Assembly: GCA_041484525.1 (NCBI GenBank)
Contig: JBGPHT010000226.1
Coordinates: 1 to 9,577, forward strand
Direction: 5' to 3'
DNA length: 9,577 nt
Origin: JBGPHT01 sp041484525
GTDB taxonomy: Bacteria > Acidobacteriota > Terriglobia > Bryobacterales > Bryobacteraceae
Positions 1 to 5,341 of this stretch are shown here, piece after piece (positions within the stretch are counted from its first letter, which is position 1; every line of letters begins with the position of its first letter). A program made the position numbers and the translations under genes. The notes below the pieces were generated by a model. It did no database searches and was not told where the DNA came from. It saw only the letters and a program-made list of their open reading frames with translations.

Positions 1-111
1 CAATCCGGCATAAAGGTCTCTGACGACGAGCTTGCGCTGGTCAAGATCCGTCGCGACAAATTCCACGGCGACTGGAACTACGAGATCCAGCCCCGACATA
101 CCTTGTCCTGA
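1..111 (+). CDS. ISAzo13-type transposase, C-terminal end only (partial)
   Basis: Frame 1 is open from the window edge to a TGA at 109-111, giving 36 residues. The segment GIKVSDDELALVKIRRDKFH followed by GDWNYEIQPR resembles the extreme C-terminus of ISAzo13-family (Rhodopirellula-type, DDE) transposases, which end with a conserved FH-x-WNY-x-I-P-R block. The family identification is from memory of these sequences. The start and the catalytic DDE residues lie outside the window, so it is unknown whether the element is intact. The stop is only 23 bp from the stop of the ligase gene on the opposite strand, so the element's end must fall in that gap. No terminal inverted repeat can be verified because the other end is not visible. 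Confidence 0.7.
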   Translation, partial: QSGIKVSDDELALVKIRRDKFHGDWNYEIQPRHTLS

Positions 112-134
112 CTAGGTTATTTCTAGACAGATCC

Positions 135-1223
135 TTAGCGGCCGCCGGCGAAAATTGACATCAGCTCCTGAGGCGGCACGACTTCGAGCTGGGCATAGCT
201 GCAATCCCTGGGCTTCTTGTCCCTGCGCCACCTTCGAAAATGGGCCAGGTGACGGAAGCGGGTTCCCTGCATGTGCTCGTACGCGACTTCGGCCACAAGC
301 TCGGGCCGTAGCGGCTCCCACGACAGGTCCTTGCCCTGGCTCCAGCGGCTCTGGCCGCCGGGCATGCGATGCTCGCCGTCACCGGTGGCGTTTCCATGCT
401 CCGCCCAGAGCTTCCAGGGGTGAGCGACGAGCGCATCCTGGCGATAGGGCGCGAGGAATTCCGTGAGCTCGAGGCGCTTCTCCTGCGTGAAGCTGGCGCA
501 GACGCCGACGTGCTGCAGCGCGCCCGAATCGTCGAAGAGACCGAGCAGAAGCGAGCCGACCGCAGTGCGCTCGCCTTTCTTGTGCCATCGAAAGCCGGCG
601 ACGACGCAATCGCAATCGCGCTCATGCTTGACCTTGAGCATCACGCGCTTGTCGGATTCGTAGACGCCGGAAACCGGCTTCGCCATGACTCCGTCGAGAC
701 CCGCGCCCTCGAAGCGGCGAAACCAATCCGAGGCGACGCTCGATTCGGAGCTTGCCGGTGTGAGATGGATCGGCGGCATGGCGGATGACAGTAGCGATTC
801 CAGCTCCTGGCGCCGGCTTTGGAATGGTTCGCCGCGCAGATCCCGGCTGCCCTCGCAAAGCAGGTCGAAGAATACGATGGACGCCGGGATTTCCTGGGAC
901 AGAAGTTTCACGCGCGTTGCGGCGGGATGAATGCGGAGCTGTAGCGCCTCGAAGTCGAGCCCATTATCCCGCGCGACGACGATTTCGCCGTCGAGCACGC
1001 AACGAGCGGGCAACTGCGAACGTATCGGATCGAGCAACTCGGGGAAGTAGCGGTTCAGCGATTTTTCGTCCCGGCTCTGGATCAGGATCTCGTCGCCGTC
1101 GCGGAAGACCAACGCGCGAAACCCATCCCACTTCGGTTCGAAGATCCAGGTTCCGCCAACCGGCAATTCGCCCACTCGCTTGGCGAGCATCGGCAGGACG
1201 GGCGGGTTCACGGGAAGGTTCAC
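135..1223 (-). CDS. ligC: ATP-dependent DNA ligase, LigC type
   Basis: A 362-residue enzyme that seals DNA nicks through a lysine-AMP intermediate. The nucleotidyltransferase domain (about 1-205) has motif I EPKWDGFR with the adenylated Lys at 31, a motif Ia-like SRDEKSLNRYFPEL (50-63), DGEI (78-81), motif III-like VFFDLL (117-122), motif IV DGVMAKP (177-183) and motif V MLKVKH (195-200). An OB-fold domain follows, with the conserved GKDLSW-PLRPELVAEVAYEHMQG stretch (297-320) and a CSYAQLE end (341-347). It aligns almost end to end with mycobacterial LigC as I recall it, including the opening LPVxPPVxPMLAK. That supports the GTG start (bases 1223-1221) over the internal ATG at codon 12, although no strong Shine-Dalgarno precedes it. 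There is no primase or nuclease domain, so it is not LigD. No Ku gene is visible nearby. LigC enzymes are linked to backup nick repair; here the role is inferred from family. Confidence 0.93.
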   Translation of the reverse strand: MNLPVNPPVLPMLAKRVGELPVGGTWIFEPKWDGFRALVFRDGDEILIQSRDEKSLNRYFPELLDPIRSQLPARCVLDGEIVVARDNGLDFEALQLRIHPAATRVKLLSQEIPASIVFFDLLCEGSRDLRGEPFQSRRQELESLLSSAMPPIHLTPASSESSVASDWFRRFEGAGLDGVMAKPVSGVYESDKRVMLKVKHERDCDCVVAGFRWHKKGERTAVGSLLLGLFDDSGALQHVGVCASFTQEKRLELTEFLAPYRQDALVAHPWKLWAEHGNATGDGEHRMPGGQSRWSQGKDLSWEPLRPELVAEVAYEHMQGTRFRHLAHFRRWRRDKKPRDCSYAQLEVVPPQELMSIFAGGR

Positions 1224-1249
1224 GCCTAATGTTAGCGAACAATATTCAC

Positions 1250-1277
1250 CGCAGAGGCGCTGAGACGCTGAGAAAAG
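1250..1277. repeat. Degenerate 8-bp tandem repeat in the ligC upstream spacer
   Basis: Three consecutive 8-mers, GAGGCGCT (1254-1261), GAGACGCT (1262-1269) and GAGAAAAG (1270-1277), lie just upstream of ligC, preceded by CACCGCA. The first two differ at one base and the third keeps only GAGA plus part of the rest. Similar cgcagagacgctgaga sequences occur as dispersed intergenic repeats in many environmental bacterial genomes (from memory). Whether this copy belongs to such a family cannot be tested here. The rest of the spacer (1278-1320) shows nothing recognisable. Confidence 0.4.
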
Positions 1278-1320
1278 ACCGGCGCGTTAAGAGGTTTCGC
1301 GAGGATACTTCCGGTCCGGG

Positions 1321-2013
1321 TTACAAAGTGTGAACGCGCGTTCGCTTGCGGCACACGAGTCCCACAAGGGCCAGTCCGGCCAAGGTCAAGGCTGAAGACA
1401 TCGGCTCGGGCGCAGTCTGCAAAGGTCCGTTCATGCCAACTGTGAAGGCATAAAAGTTCTCAGGGGTGTCAGTCCAGGATATCGAACTGAACGTGCCTGT
1501 GAACTGGACGACGCCATTACCTTCGCTACCGCTGACGGTGTTGCCCACGACCGTGATCGACGCGCCACCGAATTGACTGTTCGGGCCGCCGGCCTCAAGC
1601 GTCGGGGTCGCGTTGAAGGTGAACGAAGCCTGGGCACCGGGAGCACCGAGGCTCCAGATCGCGAAGAGCGGATTCTCGACGGGTGAGGCGAAGGTGATCG
1701 TGTTTGTCCCCGTGGAGCTTCCGTTGAGCCTGAGATCATCCCCGACCACGCTGGGAGAAGCAGTCACCGTACCGCCGATGAATGAGCTGTTCGGCGCCCA
1801 AATGGTGCTGGAACCGTTAATCACAGAGGCGTCCAACTCGCCCGAGTAGGACACCCCCACACCGCCGACCGAACCTGTGGCCGACCCGCCGCCGTTCGCA
1901 CCTACGGTCATGCTGGTCCAGTCGGTCCATATGGTGGCGGCCTGCGCAGGTGTCGTAGACAGGAGCGAGACAGCCATTAAAGAGCCAAGTAACACGCGGT
2001 CCCGGAGCATCAT
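1321..2013 (-). CDS. PEP-CTERM sorting domain-containing protein
   Basis: A secreted or surface protein of unknown specific function. From the chosen ATG it has 230 residues. The N-terminus MMLRDRVLLGSLMAVSLLST followed by TPAQA-AT is a typical Sec signal peptide, with cleavage expected after about residue 25. The body is rich in Gly, Ser, Thr and Asn, low in charge and without Cys, as is usual for exported beta-rich proteins. The C-terminus carries a full PEP-CTERM signal: PEP (about 202-204), a hydrophobic helix SALTLAGLALVGLVC and a basic RKRTR tail. In known systems this is recognised by exosortase, which removes the tail during export, often alongside exopolysaccharide production. No exosortase gene is present here. 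I chose the ATG at 2013-2011 because GAGG sits six bases upstream. An ATG at 2025 and a GTG at 2040 are in frame alternatives. The gene is divergent from the arabinofuranosidase gene. Confidence 0.85.
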   Translation of the reverse strand: MMLRDRVLLGSLMAVSLLSTTPAQAATIWTDWTSMTVGANGGGSATGSVGGVGVSYSGELDASVINGSSTIWAPNSSFIGGTVTASPSVVGDDLRLNGSSTGTNTITFASPVENPLFAIWSLGAPGAQASFTFNATPTLEAGGPNSQFGGASITVVGNTVSGSEGNGVVQFTGTFSSISWTDTPENFYAFTVGMNGPLQTAPEPMSSALTLAGLALVGLVCRKRTRVHTL

Positions 2014-2041
2014 TTTTCGCCTCATGTACTCAGTTCTCACA

Positions 2042-2066
2042 TCGGCGAATTTGGGTCAATCGCCGA
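2042..2066. promoter_or_regulatory. Spaced 7-bp inverted repeat, possible operator or leader hairpin
   Basis: TCGGCGA (2042-2048) and TCGCCGA (2060-2066) are perfect reverse complements separated by 11 bp. The element lies in the 164-bp divergent spacer, just upstream of the possible starts of the PEP-CTERM gene. Spacing of about 18 bp between arm centres would allow a dimeric regulator to bind, or the RNA could form a weak hairpin. Seven-base arms can arise by chance in GC-rich DNA. I found no convincing -35/-10 pair for either divergent gene. Confidence 0.25.
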
Positions 2067-2177
2067 GGACTATGGATCGTGCGATAGGACCCCGCGCGGT
2101 CGGGCCATAGGGATATAAGCTCACAATCTGAATGAGGGTCAGCCTCCGCGGGCAGGATTGATACTATGGCATGACAT

Positions 2178-3782
2178 ATGAACCGTCGAAGCCTACTTCG
2201 CACTACTGCCTGCGCCGCGGCCGGACTGATGACCGGACTGCGCCCGGCGTTTGCCGCCGACGCCGAGATCGAAGTATCCCTGCAAGGGGCGGGTGCACAG
2301 ATCAGTCCGCACATCTACGGGCACTTCATCGAGCACCTCGGCGCCGTGATTTACGACGGCATCTGGGTAGGGCGGGATTCGAAGATACCCAACGTCGACG
2401 GCATCCGCCGGCAGTTCGTGGATGACATGAAGCGCATCGGCGCGCCCAATTTCCGCTGGCCCGGCGGCTGCTTCGCCGACGGTTACCACTGGCGCGACGG
2501 CATCGGCCGCGGGGCCCGTCCGCGCACGTACAACTTCTGGCAGGAGCGGATGCCGGCCGGGTTGGACCACACCGAGACGAACGCGTTCGGAATTCACGAG
2601 TTCATCCGTCTGTGCCGGCTCACCGGCGCCGAGCCTTACCTGGCGGCGAATGTCGGATCGGGGTCGCCGCAGGAATTCCACGATTGGGTGCTGTACTGCA
2701 ACGCTCCGGCGAACACGGCGTCGCTCGCGGGGGAGCGCGCGGCGAACGGCGACACTGATCCGTTCGGCGTGAAGTGGTGGGGCGTCGGCAACGAGTCCTG
2801 GGGATGCGGCGGCGACATGAAACCTCAAGAGTACGCCACTCTCTACCGGCGGTTCGTGACACAGTTCCCGGCGTATCCGCCGAAGCCGTACCTGGTGGCG
2901 GTGGGTCCGCGCGGCCATTCGCGGGACATGGACGTGGGGTGGACGACGGGGTTCTTCGAGGCTATGCAAGGCGGGCACCGATCCACGGTGGATGGCCTCT
3001 CGATGCACTTCTACACGGATTTTCGGAACAGCAAGGAGAAGGTTACGACGTTCGACGCGCGCGGCTGGTACGACGTGATCCGCGAGGGGCTGCGCACCGA
3101 AAACGTGATTGTGCGGCACTGGGACGCGATGGCCAAGTACGATCCCAACCACCAGACGAAGCTGATTGTGGACGAGTGGGGCGTCTGGTATCCACCCGGA
3201 GAGGAGACCGCGCCGGCGCACCTGCTGAGCCAGCCGCTGACGCTGCGCGACGCGCTCCACACGGCGGTGACGTTCGACGTATTCAACCGGCACGCGGATA
3301 AGGTCGTGATGGCCAATGTCGCGCAGACGATTAATTGCATCCACTCGCTGTTTCTGGCGCAGGGGGACCGGTACACGCGGACGCCGGTCTATCACGTGTT
3401 CGAGATGTACCGGAACCACATGGGCGCGCGGTCAGTGCCGATTCGCGTGCGATGCGACGAGCTGGCGGTGCCGGGAAGCGGCGGGACGGTGAAGATGCCG
3501 GGGGTATCGGGGTCGGCGTCGGTCAAGGAAGGAAAGCTGGCGGTGACGTTGACAAATCCGTCGCTCGATTCCGCGTTGACGGCGCGCATCCGGCTGACGG
3601 GCGGAAATGCGGCGGAGGCGCGCGGCGTCGTGCTCACGCACGCGGAGATGACGGCACGCAACCCGTTCGACCGGCCGGAGGAAGTGAAGCCGGCGCCGCT
3701 GGCGGTGAGCGTCCGGGGCAGCACGGTGGAAGTCGTGATTCCGAAACACGCGGTGGTAGCGATCGAGGTGGTATTTCGGTGA
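2178..3782 (+). CDS. Alpha-N-arabinofuranosidase, GH51, with Tat-type signal peptide
   Basis: A 534-residue glycoside hydrolase expected to remove alpha-L-arabinofuranosyl side chains from arabinoxylan, arabinan or related oligosaccharides by the retaining mechanism. The N-terminus NRRSLLRTTACAAAGL has a twin arginine (3-4) followed by a hydrophobic stretch and AFA-AD, pointing to Tat export. The mature protein opens with the GH51 block ISPHIYGHFIEHLG (42-55), then FRWPGGCFADGYHW (92-105). The acid/base is Glu206 in WGVGNESWGCGG and the nucleophile is Glu333 in LIVDEWGVWY. A beta-sandwich domain follows from about 415. Length fits the family. There is no good Shine-Dalgarno at the ATG (2178); the nearest purine run lies about 20 bases upstream, so translation signals are weak. 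The last codons and the stop lie inside the palindrome at 3772-3844, which may have altered the original C-terminus. Confidence 0.93.
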   Translation: MNRRSLLRTTACAAAGLMTGLRPAFAADAEIEVSLQGAGAQISPHIYGHFIEHLGAVIYDGIWVGRDSKIPNVDGIRRQFVDDMKRIGAPNFRWPGGCFADGYHWRDGIGRGARPRTYNFWQERMPAGLDHTETNAFGIHEFIRLCRLTGAEPYLAANVGSGSPQEFHDWVLYCNAPANTASLAGERAANGDTDPFGVKWWGVGNESWGCGGDMKPQEYATLYRRFVTQFPAYPPKPYLVAVGPRGHSRDMDVGWTTGFFEAMQGGHRSTVDGLSMHFYTDFRNSKEKVTTFDARGWYDVIREGLRTENVIVRHWDAMAKYDPNHQTKLIVDEWGVWYPPGEETAPAHLLSQPLTLRDALHTAVTFDVFNRHADKVVMANVAQTINCIHSLFLAQGDRYTRTPVYHVFEMYRNHMGARSVPIRVRCDELAVPGSGGTVKMPGVSGSASVKEGKLAVTLTNPSLDSALTARIRLTGGNAAEARGVVLTHAEMTARNPFDRPEEVKPAPLAVSVRGSTVEVVIPKHAVVAIEVVFR

Positions 3783-3844
3783 CAGGCTACACAACCTCGA
3801 AATTGACCCCGAGTTTCGAGGTTGTGTAGCCTGTCACCGAAATA
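3772..3844. repeat. 73-bp near-perfect palindrome (31-bp arms, 11-base loop)
   Basis: Bases 3772-3802 and 3814-3844 are perfect reverse complements, separated by the loop TTGACCCCGAG (3803-3813). Each arm begins or ends with TA-TTTCGGTGACAGGC and carries GGCTACACAACCTCGAAA. Pairing stops immediately outside, with G against G at 3771/3845. The left arm contains the last codons and the TGA (3780-3782) of the arabinofuranosidase gene. A transcript could form a very stable hairpin that blocks 3' exonucleases or ends transcription, but there is no U-run on either strand, so a classical intrinsic terminator is not supported. The outer TA/TA could be a 2-bp target duplication, which would suit a small mobile palindromic unit. 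That reading is inference, since TA is itself palindromic. Confidence 0.9.
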
Positions 3845-3873
3845 GTCATGCGCGAGGTGTACCAGGCGCGCGA

Positions 3874-3978
3874 TCACCGGTAGTCGATCTCTCCTTCGCG
3901 GCCGATATCGTGAAGCGTGCAAATGTGGGGATGGTTGAGCGACGAGATGGCTTGCGCCTCCCGCTCCAGACGTTCACT
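3874..3978 (-). pseudogene. Remnant of a Ser/Thr protein kinase N-lobe
   Basis: On the minus strand, 3978 to 3877 reads SERLEREAQAISSLNHPHIC followed by TLHDIGREGEIDYR, with a TGA at 3876-3874. This matches the helix C to beta-4/beta-5 part of bacterial Hanks-type kinases, where the usual text is ERFEREA-x-A-I-S-x-LNHPHIC-x-LHDIG-x-x-x-x-x-x-Y-L-V-M-E-Y. The glycine-rich loop and catalytic Lys should lie upstream and the HRD and DFG motifs downstream; both are missing. An in-frame TGA sits one codon before the match, and the reading changes abruptly after the Tyr. This is a broken scrap of about 34 codons, not an expressed gene. It does not resemble the intact kinase at 5331-7883 closely in this segment, so it came from a different kinase subfamily. 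Confidence 0.75.
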
Positions 3979-3981
3979 TCA

Positions 3982-4176
3982 CGAATTCGGGTGCCGGTAC
4001 TCATGGTGAATGCGCATTACGACCATTTCTTCCCGCTGGAAACGTCGCAGAATCAGCTGTTCCGGTTGTTCGGGGCTGCGGACAATGACAAGCGGCACGT
4101 GGTGGTCGAGAGCTGGCACGCGGTTTCCATATTCGTGATGGTAAAGGATCGGTACGCGGGGGCGGTGGCGCCGTAA
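3982..4176 (+). pseudogene. Remnant of an alpha/beta-hydrolase C-terminal region
   Basis: The plus strand reads RIRVPVLMVNAHYDHFFPLE then TSQNQLFRLFG, a DNDKRHVVVESWHAV segment and a TAA at 4174-4176. I recognise this as the end of the alpha/beta-hydrolase module found in acidobacterial proteins, often fused behind kinase and formylglycine-generating-enzyme-like domains. There the text is VPVLMVNG-x-YD-x-FFP-x-ETSQ-x-x-LFRLLG followed by DKRHVV-x-x-SGH. The Asp of YDHFF and the His of ESWHAV would be the catalytic acid and His. The canonical SGH is SWH here, and the following PPRN-type block is missing, so the last 18 residues may carry an internal deletion. The nucleophile half is absent. 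The match begins about four bases after the oppositely oriented kinase scrap ends, showing a rearrangement junction. An ATG-initiated reading exists from 3910, but its first 24 codons are antisense to the kinase scrap. Confidence 0.6.
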
Positions 4177-4178
4177 AA

Positions 4179-4637
4179 TCATTGGCCGAATTGGCGGAGG
4201 TGGTGGTCGGCGTGGAGATAGCCCCAGCGGAGCCATTGGCAGTCGCTCATGGGGCCAAAGACGGGATGGCGGCGGCCGTAAAAGCGGTGGTGGCGGTCTG
4301 AAAAACGGTCGATGATGGCTAGAAGATTCTTGCGGTCGCGGCCGAAATCGACGGGCTTGGTGCCGGCGCGGACCGGGTCGACTTCGGGGCGCGTGGGCAC
4401 GCCTTTGGGCCATGGCAGGGGCAAATAGAGCGCGGACCACTTGATCACGGTGCGCTCGAGGGCGCCGCTGGCGGAACTCACGCGCTTCTCGCCGGTTCCC
4501 ACGCGGAATGAATCGGTCAGGTGGCAGATCATCTGGTGCGCCGACATTTTTCCCCAACAACCGGGGGTGTCGGGCCGCAGTCTCTCAATTCTCGATACGA
4601 CGGCTCGCCTTACAGGCGGATCGCCTAAATGCGTCAA
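4179..4637 (-). CDS. DinB/DUF1569-like putative metal-binding protein
   Basis: A 152-residue cytoplasmic protein resembling DUF1569 members of the DinB/YfiT four-helix-bundle superfamily. Features are WGKMSAHQMICHLTDSFR (28-45), with His39 at the usual first metal-ligand position, and the C-terminal GYLHADHHLRQFGQ, giving His142 and His146 as an HxxxH pair. These three His would bind a divalent metal. The biochemical role of DUF1569 is unknown; relatives in the superfamily include thiol-dependent transferases, so no substrate is assigned. The TTG start (bases 4637-4635) is chosen because AGGAG lies five bases upstream and the first residues match the usual start of the family (short lead, then DPxVRxxVxxRIxxLxPDTP). 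The length is normal and the C-terminus appears complete. Its stop is two bases from the stop of the hydrolase scrap, and it is divergent from the sigma factor gene. Confidence 0.8.
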   Translation of the reverse strand: MTHLGDPPVRRAVVSRIERLRPDTPGCWGKMSAHQMICHLTDSFRVGTGEKRVSSASGALERTVIKWSALYLPLPWPKGVPTRPEVDPVRAGTKPVDFGRDRKNLLAIIDRFSDRHHRFYGRRHPVFGPMSDCQWLRWGYLHADHHLRQFGQ

Positions 4638-4750
4638 TTTCTCTCCTCAAATCAATAACGCGTAATCGGGCGCAGAAAAGGCTTACATTTCGATTAACGC
4701 CGGGGTGAATTCCGCGGGTGGGGGGCGTAGGGTAATATAGAAGAGCTTTT

Positions 4751-5341
4751 ATGGGCCCGGCATCCCCCTCACCGGACGTGACCCGGCTCCTGGTCAGTTG
4801 GAGTAAGGGCGACGAGTCCGCGCTCGAACAGTTGATGCCCCTGGTGTACGGGGAACTGCGCCGCCTGGCTTCCGCCTACCTGCGCCGGGAGCGGCCGAAC
4901 CATACCTTGCAAAGTACGGCGCTGGTGCATGAGGCCTTCATGCGCCTGGTAAACCAGCAGGATGTGGCGTGGAAAAATCGCGCCCATTTCTACGCGATCG
5001 CGGCGCAGATGATCCGGCGCATCCTGGTGGACTACGCGCGGTCGCAGCACGCCGAGAAGCGCGGCTCGGGCGCGGTCAAGCTGGCGCTCGACGAAGCCAT
5101 GGACGTGCCGCAGCAGAAGGGCGAACTCGACCTGCTGGGACTGAACGGCGCGCTGGACAAACTGACCGAACTCGATCCGCGGCAGAGCCGTATCGTGGAA
5201 CTGCGGTTCTTCGCCGGGCTCTCGATCGAAGAGACGGCCGAGGTGATGCAGCTCTCGCCCGCTACCATCAAGCGGGAGTGGACCTCGGCGCGCGCGTGGC
5301 TGTTCCGCGAGATGACCCGGACCACGGCGTATGACGCCTGA
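4751..5341 (+). CDS. ECF-type RNA polymerase sigma factor (TIGR02999-like)
   Basis: A 196-residue alternative sigma factor. Region 2 spans about 24-98, with LVHEAFMRLV (58-67) and AAQMIRRILVDYARSQHAEKR (84-104), the arrangement typical of the Sigma70_ECF/TIGR02999 group common in Acidobacteria and Planctomycetes. Region 4 spans about 134-188 and ends with a helix-turn-helix, LSIEETAEVMQLSPATIKRE (157-176), followed by WTSARAWL. It should direct core polymerase to a specific promoter set. No anti-sigma gene follows. Instead the kinase gene overlaps its last 11 bases, so control by phosphorylation is plausible, as proposed for kinase-linked ECF groups. A weak AGAAGAG precedes the ATG, and TAATAT (4733-4738) could be a -10, but no -35 match is seen at the right distance. 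Confidence 0.92.
   Translation: MGPASPSPDVTRLLVSWSKGDESALEQLMPLVYGELRRLASAYLRRERPNHTLQSTALVHEAFMRLVNQQDVAWKNRAHFYAIAAQMIRRILVDYARSQHAEKRGSGAVKLALDEAMDVPQQKGELDLLGLNGALDKLTELDPRQSRIVELRFFAGLSIEETAEVMQLSPATIKREWTSARAWLFREMTRTTAYDA

Noticed and set aside
112..134. Terminal inverted repeat of the ISAzo13-type element
   Set aside because: The matching end lies outside the window and I cannot recall the family repeat reliably enough to call it.
369..788. A 139-codon plus-strand open frame within the ligase gene
   Set aside because: It is antisense to conserved LigC motifs and has no homology I can recognise.
2193..3419. A 408-codon open frame on the minus strand opposite the arabinofuranosidase
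   Set aside because: It is Arg/Val/His-rich with no recognisable family and is fully antisense to a gene with both catalytic Glu motifs. It reflects codon bias in GC-rich DNA.
3774..3844. Classical intrinsic terminator
   Set aside because: The stem is strong, but no U-run follows it on either strand and the left arm contains coding sequence. Described as a palindrome instead.
4733..4738. TAATAT as the -10 of a sigma-factor gene promoter
   Set aside because: No -35 match is seen 16-18 bases upstream. Mentioned within the sigma factor entry but not called as a site.
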